A DNA stretch of 64,000 nucleotides, from NCBI RefSeq assembly GCF_009674495.1, contig NZ_WKJN01000026.1, forward strand, positions 1 to 64,000, in the 5' to 3' direction. Of this stretch, positions 52,874 through 61,609 are shown one piece after another. Source of the DNA: Duganella alba (GTDB lineage: Bacteria; Pseudomonadota; Gammaproteobacteria; Burkholderiales; Burkholderiaceae_D). The position numbers and the translations under genes are program-made. Positions within the stretch are counted from its first letter, which is position 1, and each line of letters begins with the position of its first letter. The notes beneath the pieces are model-generated. The model had not been told where the DNA came from. It ran no database searches and saw nothing but the letters and a program-made list of their open reading frames with translations.

Positions 52874-53425
52874 ATGCTAACTGCCACCTATGTCTTGTTG
52901 ACACTGTCTATCGAGCAAAAAAAGGAACGCCATTTCATCTCGCGTCTGCTGCAGTACGTGCAGTCGATCGCGCGCCGGCCACAGGAAATCGATCCTGTGT
53001 TCATCGAGTCCCAACTGAAAGAACTGATCAGCTTTGCCGAGTCGCGCCACCAGCGCAAGGTGGAGGCCTGCCTGATGCCGGCCGTGCGCGCGGCCGAACC
53101 CAACTGCACGCCGCTGATGAACGACCTGGAATCGTTGAGCAAGCGCGGCAGCGCCATGCTCAACGCCGTCTACCGCTGCCTGCGCCGCGCCATGCGCCGC
53201 AGCGCGTCGCAGGGCAAGTTCCTGTGCCGCACGGTGGACCTGTATTGCCAGAACCTGCTCAAGCGGCTCGACAAGGAAGAACAGGAACTGCTGCCGCTGG
53301 CGCAGAAGGTCATCTCCAGCGAAGAGTGGTTTGAAATCGGCAGCAAATTCCTGGCGCAGGATGACGACGATGCGGCCTCGCGGCCGGAACTGCGTCCGCG
53401 CCGCAGCGGCGTTGCCACGGCCTGA
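52874..53425 (+). CDS. Hemerythrin-like helical protein
   Basis: This 183-residue all-helical cytoplasmic protein has helices around SIEQKKERHFISRLLQYV, ISFAESRHQRKVEACLMPAV and LDKEEQELLPLAQKVIS. The last matches the E-E-x-x-L-x-P-L-A segment of hemerythrin-like domains. Several metal ligands expected in true hemerythrins (the HxxxE pairs) are not all visible, so iron binding is doubtful. I start at the ATG at 52874 with GGGAAA before it; the 5' extension has no ribosome site. The 346-base gap before it carries no gene I can support. Function unknown; stress or redox sensing is a family guess. Confidence 0.75.
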   Translation: MLTATYVLLTLSIEQKKERHFISRLLQYVQSIARRPQEIDPVFIESQLKELISFAESRHQRKVEACLMPAVRAAEPNCTPLMNDLESLSKRGSAMLNAVYRCLRRAMRRSASQGKFLCRTVDLYCQNLLKRLDKEEQELLPLAQKVISSEEWFEIGSKFLAQDDDDAASRPELRPRRSGVATA

Positions 53426-53480
53426 TCTACGCGCCAAACTGGTGCAGATTTAGCCACTGTTGTTTTGCGCGCGCGAACGC

Positions 53481-53509
53481 TTGCCTCAGCAATATCGTGC
53501 GGATAATAT
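53481..53509 (+). promoter_or_regulatory. Promoter of the MFS transporter gene
   Basis: TTGCCT (53481-53486), a 17-base spacer and TAATAT (53504-53509) lie just before the ATG at 53517. The transcript would begin at or next to that ATG, with no room for a ribosome site. Confidence 0.6.
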
Positions 53510-53516
53510 CGTCAGT

Positions 53517-54920
53517 ATGCAGACCCATCGCGCCACCGGCGCCAAGATACTGCATCTGCGCGGCGCCGCCGGCCTGGATGCCATCTACCGCAAGATCAAC
53601 TGGCGGCTATTGCCGCTGCTGATGCTGTGCTATGCGGTGGCGTATCTGGACCGCGTCAACGTCGGCTACGCCACGCTGCAGATGGGCGCCGATCTCGATT
53701 TCAGCCGCCAGACCTACACCTGGGGCACCACCCTCTTCTTCCTCGCTTACTGCCTGTGCGCGGCGCCCTGCAATCTGCTGCTCGAACAGCTGGGCGCGCG
53801 CAAGACGCTGCTGCGCCTGATGCTGTGCTGGGGCGCGACCAGCGCCGCCGGCGCCTTCGTGCGCGAGCCGGCGGAATTCTATGTGATCCGCTTCCTGCTT
53901 GGCGTGTTTGAAGCGGGCTTCTTCCCCGGCGTGATTCTCTACCTGACATGGTGGTATCCGGCCGCGCGGCGCGCGCACGTCTTCGCCATCTTCGCCGCCG
54001 CCGCGCTGCTGGCCGGCGCGGCGGCCGGTCCGCTGTGCGACCTCACGCTGCGCGGCATGCATCAACTGGGCGGCCTGCAAGGCTGGCAATGGCTGCTGCT
54101 AACGCAAGGACTGCCGGCGGCATTGATCGGCGTCGCCGCCTGGTACTTCCTCGCCGACGGGCCACAGGACGCGCCCTGGCTGTCGTCGTTTGAACAGCAG
54201 ATGGTGGAACAGGATCTGGAGCGCGACGAACAGGCGCTCAGCGACGGCGAAGAGGCGGACGGCGACACCGCGCCGCCCTCGCCCTTCGCCACCGCCTGGG
54301 CCTTGCTGCGCCAACCGTCGATCGCCTTGCTGGCCGTGGCCAACCTGCTGTTGATGGCCGCCAGTTACGCGCTGATGTTCTGGTCGCCGACGCTGATGCA
54401 GCGCTGGGGCATGGCCAGCAACACGCAGCCTGGCCTGCTGGCCTTTGTCCCCAACCTGGCCGGCGTGATCGGCATGATCCTGATCGGCTACGACTCCGAC
54501 CGCCGGCGTGAACGGCGCGGCCACTTCATCGCCTGCATGGTGCTGGCGGCCGGCGGCCTGGGACTGGCCATCGCCGCCGACAATGGCCTCGGCTGGTCGC
54601 TGGCCGGCCTGACGCTGGCCACGGTGGGCGTAGCGGCCGGCGCGCCGCTGCTGGTGGCCATCCTCACCGGCCTGCTGGACCGGCGCCGCGCCGCCATCGG
54701 CATCGCGCTGGTGGGCAGCCTCGGCGTGATGGGCGGTGCACTGGGGCCGGCCCTCAGCGAGCGCATGCTGGCCTGGGGCGACAGCGCCGCCATGCTGGCC
54801 GGCTTGATCCTGCTGTATCTGGCGGCGGGCGCTATCCTGATGCTGGCGTTGCGGCTGGCGCCGCGCCGTGGCGGCCCCGATGCCGGCCATGGCGAAACCG
54901 ACAAGATAGCCCGCAGCTAA
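53517..54920 (+). CDS. MFS transporter, anion:cation symporter (ACS) type
   Basis: This 467-residue carrier has 12 predicted helices. The opening YRKINWRLLPLLMLCYAVAYLDRVNVGYA is the ACS-family signature (key residues LLPLL, YLDRVNVG), followed by LEQLGARKTLLRLMLCWG. An acidic central loop (DERDEQALSDGEEADGD-like, about residues 235-260) precedes helix 7. Relatives take up organic anions such as phthalate, glucarate or tartrate. The substrate is unknown and no catabolic genes adjoin it. The start at 53517 lacks a ribosome site but lies at the predicted transcription start. Confidence 0.9.
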   Translation: MQTHRATGAKILHLRGAAGLDAIYRKINWRLLPLLMLCYAVAYLDRVNVGYATLQMGADLDFSRQTYTWGTTLFFLAYCLCAAPCNLLLEQLGARKTLLRLMLCWGATSAAGAFVREPAEFYVIRFLLGVFEAGFFPGVILYLTWWYPAARRAHVFAIFAAAALLAGAAAGPLCDLTLRGMHQLGGLQGWQWLLLTQGLPAALIGVAAWYFLADGPQDAPWLSSFEQQMVEQDLERDEQALSDGEEADGDTAPPSPFATAWALLRQPSIALLAVANLLLMAASYALMFWSPTLMQRWGMASNTQPGLLAFVPNLAGVIGMILIGYDSDRRRERRGHFIACMVLAAGGLGLAIAADNGLGWSLAGLTLATVGVAAGAPLLVAILTGLLDRRRAAIGIALVGSLGVMGGALGPALSERMLAWGDSAAMLAGLILLYLAAGAILMLALRLAPRRGGPDAGHGETDKIARS

Positions 54921-54992
54921 TCCATGGGCTAGAATCTGGGACGCGCTGCAATCCGGTGCTCCCGTTCACCCAACCTCAAAGCGAAACTATCA

Positions 54993-57362
54993 ATGCGTTT
55001 TGTACTGCCACTCCTGGCGACCGCCATCGCGGCCCATGCCACTGCCGCCACTACCTCCACCGCCGCACCAACGCCCATCACCCTCGATCAAGCCATGGCC
55101 AATCCGGACTGGATCGGCAATCCGGTTGAATCGGCATGGTGGGGCTGGGACAGCCGCCAGGTGTACTTCAAGCAGAAACGCAATGGCTCCGCACTGCGCG
55201 ACACATACCAGATCAATGGCGCCGCCGCCAAGGTCGTGGAAGAAAAACAGCTGGCCAACCTCGATAGCGCCGATCCGGTCTACAACCGCGAACGCACGCG
55301 CGCCATCCTGCTCCGCAACGGCGACCTGTTTGAGCGCGACCTGAAAACCGGCGCGCTGACGCAGATCGTGCGCGGCACCACGCCGGCCGCCGACGCGCAA
55401 TACGCCGCCGACGGCAACCACGTGCAGTTCCGCGTCGGCAGCGACTGGTTCAGCTGGAGCCGCAGCGAGCGCCTGGTGTCGCCGGTCGCGCTGCTGCGCA
55501 CCGCCAAAGACCCGGACGCCGCACCGGACGCCGACTTCCGCCGCGACATGCAACTGCGCCTGATCTCCACGCTGGCGCAGCTTAAGAAGGACAAGGACGA
55601 CACCCGCGACCAGCGCAACGCCGACCGCGCCGCCGACGCCACCCGCGCGCCGCAGCCGATCTACCTGGGCGACAAGGTCACCATCGAAACCAGTTCACTG
55701 TCGCCGGACGGCCGCTACCTGCTGGTGGTCACCGCCGCCAAGGACGGCGACAAGCGCCGCGTCGGCAAGCTGCCGAAATACGTGACCGAGTCCGGCTACG
55801 AGGAAACCGACGACGAGCGCAAACGCGTGAGCGACGCCGGCCCGCTGTCGCACCATCTGAAACTGGTGGAAGTGGCGACGCGCAAAGTGACCGACCTGTC
55901 GCTCGACGACCTGCCGGGCATCAAGGACGATCCGCTGGCCGCGATGCGCGCCGCGCAGAAGCTCGATGCGCTGAAAGGCAATCGCGCCGTGCGCTTCGAA
56001 GGCCGCGAAGACTCGATCCGCTGGAGCGCCAACGGCGCCAGGGTCGCCGTCATGGCGCAGGCCATCGACAACAAGGACCGCTGGATCGCGTCGGTCGATC
56101 TGAGCGCCGCCAAGCTGCAACCGCTGCACCGCCTGAGCGACACCGCCTGGGTCAACAACCGCGGCAACGACTTCGGCTGGCAGCCGGACAACAGCACGCT
56201 GTGGTACGAGTCGGAAGAAAGCGGCTACGGCCACCTGTACCTGCGCACTGCCGACGGCAAATCGCGCGCGCTGACCTCCGGCAAATGGGAGGAATCCAAC
56301 GTCACCTGGTCGTCGGACGGCCAGACCGCCTACTTCATGTGCAATCCAAAACTGCCGGGCACTTATGAAGTCTGCTCGACCAGCACCAGGGATGGCGCGC
56401 TGAAGGAACTGACCGCGCTGGGCGGCGTTGAAAGCTTCTCGCTGTCGCCGGACGGCCACAAGCTGCTGGTGCGCTACTCCACCGCCTACATGCCGGCGCA
56501 GATCGGCACCGTGTCCAGCAGCGGCGGCAAGGTCACCCAGCTGACCGACACCCGCAGCGCCGACTACAAGGCGCGCGAGTGGATCGAACCGCAGATCGTG
56601 CCGGTGCCGTCGACGCACGGCGCCGATCCGGTTTGGGCCAAGCTGTATCGTCCGGCCACGCTGGAAGCGGGCAAAAAATATCCGGTCGTAATGTTCGTGC
56701 ACGGCGCCGGCTACCTGCAGAACGTGACCAAGCGCTACCCGGTCTACTTCCGCGAGCAGATGTTCCACAACCTGCTGGTGCAGAAGGGCTACATCGTGCT
56801 GGACATGGACTACCGCGCCTCGCTGGGCTATGGCCGCAACTGGCGCACCGCGATCTACCGCCAGATGGGCCACCCGGAACTGGAAGACTACGTCGATGGC
56901 CTGAACTGGATGGTCGCCAATCAACAGGGGGACGTCAAGAACGTCGGCATCTACGGTGGCAGCTACGGCGGCTTCATGACCTTCATGGCGCTGCTGCGCG
57001 CACCGGACCAGTTCAAGTCCGGCGCGGCGCTGCGTCCCGTCACCGACTGGACCACCTACAACCACGAGTACACCGCCAACATCCTGAACACGCCGGAGCT
57101 GGACCCGGAAGCGTACAAGGTGTCGTCGCCGATCGAATACGCCGACCAGCTGAAAGGCAATCTGCTGATCGCCCATGGCATGATCGACGATAACGTCTTC
57201 TTCCAGGATTCGGTGCGCATGGCGCAACGCTTCATCGAACTGAAAAAGGACAACTGGGAACTGGCGCCGTATCCGCTGGAACGCCACGGCTTCGTGCATC
57301 CTGAATCGTGGTACGACGAATACCGCCGCATCTACCAACTGTTTGAACGCACGCTGAAATAA
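54993..57362 (+). CDS. S9 family dipeptidyl peptidase IV-like protein, exported
   Basis: This is a 789-residue exported serine peptidase. A signal peptide (VLPLLATAIAAHATAA) is followed by a large beta-propeller domain (about residues 40-540) and the catalytic domain with an intact triad. The Ser is in YGGSYGGFMTFM, the Asp in HGMIDDNVFFQD, and the His in PLERHGFVHP. It should remove dipeptides, often after Pro, from peptide N termini in the periplasm. A GH13 gene follows eight bases downstream, so both may share one transcript. The ribosome site is weak. Confidence 0.95.
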   Translation: MRFVLPLLATAIAAHATAATTSTAAPTPITLDQAMANPDWIGNPVESAWWGWDSRQVYFKQKRNGSALRDTYQINGAAAKVVEEKQLANLDSADPVYNRERTRAILLRNGDLFERDLKTGALTQIVRGTTPAADAQYAADGNHVQFRVGSDWFSWSRSERLVSPVALLRTAKDPDAAPDADFRRDMQLRLISTLAQLKKDKDDTRDQRNADRAADATRAPQPIYLGDKVTIETSSLSPDGRYLLVVTAAKDGDKRRVGKLPKYVTESGYEETDDERKRVSDAGPLSHHLKLVEVATRKVTDLSLDDLPGIKDDPLAAMRAAQKLDALKGNRAVRFEGREDSIRWSANGARVAVMAQAIDNKDRWIASVDLSAAKLQPLHRLSDTAWVNNRGNDFGWQPDNSTLWYESEESGYGHLYLRTADGKSRALTSGKWEESNVTWSSDGQTAYFMCNPKLPGTYEVCSTSTRDGALKELTALGGVESFSLSPDGHKLLVRYSTAYMPAQIGTVSSSGGKVTQLTDTRSADYKAREWIEPQIVPVPSTHGADPVWAKLYRPATLEAGKKYPVVMFVHGAGYLQNVTKRYPVYFREQMFHNLLVQKGYIVLDMDYRASLGYGRNWRTAIYRQMGHPELEDYVDGLNWMVANQQGDVKNVGIYGGSYGGFMTFMALLRAPDQFKSGAALRPVTDWTTYNHEYTANILNTPELDPEAYKVSSPIEYADQLKGNLLIAHGMIDDNVFFQDSVRMAQRFIELKKDNWELAPYPLERHGFVHPESWYDEYRRIYQLFERTLK

Positions 57363-57370
57363 GGGACTCT

Positions 57371-58660
57371 ATGAAAAAGCTTGCCGCCTCGCTGATCCTG
57401 GCGACGTTATTCACCGCCGCCCACGCCGAGCCGAAACACCCGGCGTGGTCGCGCAGCTCCAACGTGTATGAAGTCAATCCGCGCCAGTTCAGCCAGGAAG
57501 GCACGCTGAACGCGGTCACCGCCAGCCTGCCGCGCCTCAAGCAGATGGGCGTGGACATCGTCTGGCTGATGCCGATTCATCCGATCGGCCAGAAGAACCA
57601 CAAGGGCACGCTGGGCAGCTACTACGCGGTGCAGGACTACACCGCCGTCAACCCGGACTACGGCAGCATCGATGACCTGCGCAAGCTGACCAGGCAGGCG
57701 CACGCGCTGGGCATGCACGTCATCATCGACTGGGTGGGCAACCACACGGCGTGGGACAACCCGTGGGTGACGCAGCACCCCGACTGGTTCAAGAAGAACG
57801 ACAAGGGTGAGATCTACTCCGTCACCTTCAAGAACGAAGCCGGCGGCACCGAGGAATGGACCGACGTGGTCGGCCTCGACTACGACAACAAGGAACTGTG
57901 GAAGGGCATGACGGAAGCCATGGCCTACTGGGTCAAGGAAGCCGGCATCGACGGCTTCCGCTGCGACGCGGCGGGCCTGGTGCCGACCGCGTTCTGGGAC
58001 CAGGCGCGCGCGCAGCTGGACAAGATCAAGCCGGTGTTCATGCTGGCCGAGTGGAACGAGCCGGCGCTGCACGACAAGGCCTTCGACGCCAGCTACGACT
58101 GGCCGCTGAACGACATCATGAAGAAGATCGGCAAGGGCGAAGCCGGCGCCGCCGAACTGCGCGCCTACGTGACCAATCCGCCGAAGACCTTCCCGCGCGA
58201 CGCCTACCGCCTGCAGTTCACCAACAACCACGACATCAATTCGTGGGCCGGCGCGGACAAGGATCTGTATGGCCCGGCATGGGGCGCGATGACGGTGCTG
58301 AGCTACACCCTGCCCGGCATCCCGCTGATCTACAACGGCCAGGAATCGCGGCTGGACAAGAAGCTGGAGTTCTTCGAAAAAGATCCGATCGACTGGAAGA
58401 ACTATGAACTGGAAGGCTTCTTCACCGGCCTGAATGCGCTGAAGAAGCAGAACCCGGCGCTGTGGAACGGCGCCTCGGGCGGCGCGGTGCAACTGCTGGA
58501 AGTCGGCAACGAGAAGCTGTTTGCCTTCAAGCGCCAGCAAGGCGCCAACAACCTGCGCGTGATCGTCAATCCGACCAACCAGGTGCAGAAGTACAAGCTG
58601 GCCGGCGAAGGCCAGGCCGTGCTGAAGCCATGGCGCTGGCGCATCATCGTGCCGGAATAA
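57371..58660 (+). CDS. GH13 alpha-amylase family glycoside hydrolase, exported
   Basis: This 429-residue exported glucan hydrolase has a signal peptide (KKLAASLILATLFTAAHA). The TIM barrel carries the four GH13 regions: IIDWVGNHTAWD, FRCDAAGLVP with the Asp nucleophile, MLAEWNEPALHD with the Glu acid, and FTNNHDINSW with the transition-state Asp. It is shorter than typical amylases, with a compact C-terminal beta domain (about residues 350-429). It probably cuts alpha-glucans or maltodextrins in the periplasm. GGGACT lies close to the ATG. It is followed by the second copy of the 66-bp repeat. Confidence 0.94.
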   Translation: MKKLAASLILATLFTAAHAEPKHPAWSRSSNVYEVNPRQFSQEGTLNAVTASLPRLKQMGVDIVWLMPIHPIGQKNHKGTLGSYYAVQDYTAVNPDYGSIDDLRKLTRQAHALGMHVIIDWVGNHTAWDNPWVTQHPDWFKKNDKGEIYSVTFKNEAGGTEEWTDVVGLDYDNKELWKGMTEAMAYWVKEAGIDGFRCDAAGLVPTAFWDQARAQLDKIKPVFMLAEWNEPALHDKAFDASYDWPLNDIMKKIGKGEAGAAELRAYVTNPPKTFPRDAYRLQFTNNHDINSWAGADKDLYGPAWGAMTVLSYTLPGIPLIYNGQESRLDKKLEFFEKDPIDWKNYELEGFFTGLNALKKQNPALWNGASGGAVQLLEVGNEKLFAFKRQQGANNLRVIVNPTNQVQKYKLAGEGQAVLKPWRWRIIVPE

Positions 58661-58726
58661 CCCCGGACGAAAGGGTCAGACCCCGCATGGGGTCTGACCC
58701 TGGCCGCAGCGGTATGCGGGTTGCGC
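58661..58726. repeat. 66-bp palindromic intergenic repeat, copy 2
   Basis: This is the reverse-oriented copy of the repeat at 46180-46245, starting one base after the GH13 stop. The inner palindrome reads AGGGTCAGACCCC and GGGGTCTGACCCT. Compared with copy 1, the A/T pair inside the stem is swapped on both arms, which keeps the hairpin. It again lies between two convergent genes (GH13 rightward, M20 leftward), where no other terminator is visible. Confidence 0.9.
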
Positions 58727-58767
58727 AGGCGCCGCTTGCAGCACAGTCAAAAGCCACCCCTTAGCCC

Positions 58768-60168
58768 CTATTCGGTCGCCAGGCGCTTGCCGAGGCGGTA
58801 CAGGTATTCCTGGCCGTCGTACAGCGACTTGACGCGGATGTGCTCATTCAAGCCGTGCGCGCCGCTGCCTTCCGGGCCATGGAACATGCCGCTGACGCCG
58901 TAGGTCCAGATACCGGCGTTGTTCAGGAAGCGGCCGTCGGTGCCGCCCGTCGACATGGTCGGCACCACCGGCACGCCCGGCCACATATCGTTGCTGATCT
59001 CTTCCACAGCCTTCATCAGCACCGGCGTCATGGGCGGCATCGGGCCATCGACGCCATCGCCGATGCGGGTGATCTTGATCTTGTCGTCGGCCACCACGCG
59101 CTGCAGGGTCGCCTGCACTTCGGCGATCGGCTCGCCCGGCAGGATGCGGCAGTTGACGGTGGCGCGGGCGCGCTGCGGCAACGCGTTGTCGGCATGGCCG
59201 GCATCGACCTTGGTCGCCACGCAGGTGGTGCGCACGGTGGAGTTGTGCACCGGGCTGACCGCGTACAGCCGGTCCAGCGCCGCCTGATCCGGCGGATCTT
59301 GCAGAATCGCCTTCATGTCGGCGGCCACCTGGCCCTTTTCAATCGCCGACATGCGCTCGTAGTAGGCGCGCGTCACCGGCGACAGCTTGAAAGGGAACGA
59401 GAACTGTCCGAGGCGCGACAGGCCGTCGGCCAGATGATAGATCGCGTTGTCCTTGAACGGCGCCGAACTGTGGCCGCCGGGATTGGTCACCTCCAGCTGG
59501 AAGCTCTGGTAAATCTTTTCGCCGGCCTGGATGCCATGGCGGACCGGCTTGCCGTCCTTGTCCAGCAGGCCGCCGCCGCCTTCGTTCAGCGCGATCTCGG
59601 CGTCGATCAGCGCGCGGTGGTGGTTGACCAGGTATTCGGCGCCGTCAAACTGGGACGGCACCAGCTCCTCGTCGCAGGTCAGCGCCAGGATGATGTCGCG
59701 TTTCAGCGGCAGCTTCTCTTTTTTGTAGAGCAGCATATTGTTGACAAAGGACGCGGCCATGGCCTTGTCGTCGGACGAGCCGCGCGCGTAGAACATGCCG
59801 TTTTCCTCGACCAGCTTGAACGGATCGCGCTCCCAGTCTTCGCGCCTGGCCTCGACCACGTCGATGTGGGCCAGCAGCAGCAGCGGCTTCTTGCTGCCGT
59901 CGCCCTTCAGGCGCGCGATCAGGTTGCCCTTGGCCGGACCGCCGGGCGGAATCAGGATTTGCAGCTCGCTGTCCTTGAAGCCGCCGGCTTTCAGGCGCCT
60001 GGCCATCTTCTGCGCCGCCACCGTGCAGGAGCCGACCGAATTGGTGGTGTTGGTCTCCACCAGCTCCTGGTAGATCGACCGCATCTGCTGTTGCACCGGC
60101 GTCAGGTCCGCGCCCTGCGCCGCGCCCGCCACCGCCAAACCCGCCAACCACCAAGCCGCCGTCTTCAT
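58768..60168 (-). CDS. M20/M25/M40 family metallopeptidase, exported
   Basis: This 466-residue exported zinc peptidase has a signal peptide (KTAAWWLAGLAVAGAAQG). Metal ligands are seen in LLLAHIDVVEARRED (HxD), YARGSSDDKAMAA, TCDEELVPSQ with the catalytic Glu-Glu pair, and the late MSTGGTDGRFLNNAG region. A dimerisation/lid domain with NPGGHSSAPF is inserted in the middle (about residues 210-340). The likely activity is aminoacylase or carboxypeptidase/dipeptidase on peptides or N-acyl amino acids; the substrate is open. AAGGACG precedes the ATG. Confidence 0.94.
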   Translation of the reverse strand: MKTAAWWLAGLAVAGAAQGADLTPVQQQMRSIYQELVETNTTNSVGSCTVAAQKMARRLKAGGFKDSELQILIPPGGPAKGNLIARLKGDGSKKPLLLLAHIDVVEARREDWERDPFKLVEENGMFYARGSSDDKAMAASFVNNMLLYKKEKLPLKRDIILALTCDEELVPSQFDGAEYLVNHHRALIDAEIALNEGGGGLLDKDGKPVRHGIQAGEKIYQSFQLEVTNPGGHSSAPFKDNAIYHLADGLSRLGQFSFPFKLSPVTRAYYERMSAIEKGQVAADMKAILQDPPDQAALDRLYAVSPVHNSTVRTTCVATKVDAGHADNALPQRARATVNCRILPGEPIAEVQATLQRVVADDKIKITRIGDGVDGPMPPMTPVLMKAVEEISNDMWPGVPVVPTMSTGGTDGRFLNNAGIWTYGVSGMFHGPEGSGAHGLNEHIRVKSLYDGQEYLYRLGKRLATE

Positions 60169-60250
60169 ATCGTCCTTGTCTGATGAGATTGTCTAATTGA
60201 CTAAATTAATCCCTCCGCCATGGGGCTGTCAACAAAATGGATGCAGGCTC

Positions 60251-60280
60251 TTGCCAAACCCGGCAGGTGGTCGCTATAAT
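60251..60280 (+). promoter_or_regulatory. Promoter of tRNA-Phe (copy 2)
   Basis: TTGCCA (60251-60256), an 18-base spacer and a perfect TATAAT (60275-60280) lie ten bases before the tRNA, the same distance as for copy 1. Confidence 0.8.
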
Positions 60281-60290
60281 TGCGGCCCTT

Positions 60291-60366
60291 GGCCTGGTAG
60301 CTCAGTTGGTAGAGCAGAGGATTGAAAATCCTTGTGTCGGTGGTTCGATTCCGCCCCGGGCCACCA
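60291..60366 (+). tRNA. tRNA-Phe (GAA), copy 2
   Basis: These 76 bases are identical to the tRNA at 19525-19600, with anticodon GAA and an encoded CCA end. It has its own promoter and terminator. It borders an AT-richer region with gene remnants, and tRNA 3' ends are common integration sites. Confidence 0.98.
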
Positions 60367-60373
60367 AGAATAT

Positions 60374-60401
60374 AAAAACGCCACCCTCGGGTGGCGTTTT
60401 T
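60374..60401 (+). terminator. Terminator of tRNA-Phe (copy 2)
   Basis: AAAAACGCCACCC and GGGTGGCGTTTTT form a near-perfect hairpin with loop TCG and a T run. The following stretch up to 60560 has no gene I can support. Confidence 0.92.
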
Positions 60402-60560
60402 GCCATCTACGCCGCCCCGCCGGCATCCCGTACCCGCCGCCCGATCCATTTCCATGCCGCCGCTCGCATTGCTGCCTGCGGCACGGCATCACGTATCCGA
60501 CATCAACATTCAGCGCCTGATTGCCACCGCGCGCCAACCTTGCCGCCTGGTGTTTTTATT

Positions 60561-60588
60561 TTGCGGGGGCGTTGTGATACGTTATAGT
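60561..60588 (+). promoter_or_regulatory. Promoter of the FkbM methyltransferase gene
   Basis: TTGCGG (60561-60566), a 16-base spacer and TATAGT (60583-60588) lie about 100 bases before the chosen start of the methyltransferase. Confidence 0.6.
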
Positions 60589-60695
60589 ATTACTGCAAAG
60601 CAATGAGTGCCGTGATGATGGACCGACACTGCAGAAAACTCATCGCGACAATAGCGGTTGATCAATCAGCTCAAAATATGAATGGAGTGCACCAT

Positions 60696-61499
60696 ATGAA
60701 AAATTTGCGGCCCATAGCTTTTGTATTGGCAAGTACAAACCACGGTTCTATGCTGGTTAACAGGCACGATTATCGACTCACGCCGGCGGGTGGCTACGGC
60801 GCTGGATTTCAATTATTGAATACGTCGGCATTTGATCCTCAGGAAATTGATTTTGCCGTTCAGTTGCTTATGAGCCGCAAGCAGAACTTTGGTAATGGTG
60901 TGGTGGCGATCGACTGTGGTGCAAATCTTGGGGTGCATACGATTGAATGGGCACAAGCCATGCACGGCTGGGGCGAAGTGATCGCCTTTGAGGCGCAGGA
61001 GCGCATTTATTACGCTTTGGCAGGAAATATCGCGCTGAATAACTGCTTTAACGCCCGGGCCATTTTCGCCGCAGTGGGCGCGTCGGAGGGAGAGATATTC
61101 GTTCCTCTGCCAGATTATTTTTCACCATCCAGCTTCGGCAGCTTGGAAATCAGAAAGAAAAGTACGACGGAGTTTATTGGCCAAGAGATCGATTACACCG
61201 AGGAGAATTGTGTAAGAACAAAAATGACTTCTATCGATCAGTTAAATCTCAAAAGATTGGATTTCATCAAAATCGATATCGAAGGCATGGAGATGGAGGC
61301 CTTGGTTGGCGCGGAACAATCCATCGATAAATACCGGCCGCAATTGATGATCGAAAAGATCAAGTCGAACGAGGGAGAAATTCGCGCCTTCCTGGAAAAA
61401 TTTGACTATCAGGTATTCCCATTTGGAATTAATCTGGTGGCCGTACACCAAGACGATCCGGTGGCCCAGCAACTGAGCAAGTTAAACTTTAACGTTTAA
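60696..61499 (+). CDS. FkbM family SAM-dependent methyltransferase
   Basis: This is a 267-residue methyltransferase. The SAM-binding motif I is VVAIDCGANLGVHTIEWA (about residues 68-85), acidic motif EVIAFEAQERIYYALAGNI follows, and the late FIKIDIEGMEMEALVGAE is the FkbM hallmark. Such enzymes O-methylate sugars of surface glycans, glycolipids or antibiotics. GGAG lies eight bases before the ATG at 60696; longer readings are possible but less supported. The gene is clearly richer in A/T than its surroundings and lies just after a tRNA, which suggests horizontal transfer. No glycan genes adjoin it. Confidence 0.88.
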   Translation: MKNLRPIAFVLASTNHGSMLVNRHDYRLTPAGGYGAGFQLLNTSAFDPQEIDFAVQLLMSRKQNFGNGVVAIDCGANLGVHTIEWAQAMHGWGEVIAFEAQERIYYALAGNIALNNCFNARAIFAAVGASEGEIFVPLPDYFSPSSFGSLEIRKKSTTEFIGQEIDYTEENCVRTKMTSIDQLNLKRLDFIKIDIEGMEMEALVGAEQSIDKYRPQLMIEKIKSNEGEIRAFLEKFDYQVFPFGINLVAVHQDDPVAQQLSKLNFNV

Positions 61500-61523
61500 T
61501 TTCAGGCCCGTCTGGAATCCAGC

Positions 61524-61551
61524 GGCCCAAGTCCTGCCACGGTCTTGGGCC
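61524..61551. repeat. Hairpin downstream of the FkbM gene
   Basis: GGCCCAAG and CTTGGGCC are perfect inverted arms around a 12-base loop, 24 bases after the methyltransferase stop. There is no T run, so it may be a Rho-assisted 3' end or only a remnant. Confidence 0.5.
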
Positions 61552-61609
61552 ACACGCAGGCCAATCAAGAGGCGTAATGCGCAAACTTGAATTTGCGCGC
61601 CGATATTGA

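Noticed and set aside
60391-60606. Possible 71-residue gene between the second tRNA-Phe and the FkbM gene
   Set aside because: It starts inside the tRNA terminator, lacks a ribosome site and has no recognisable feature.
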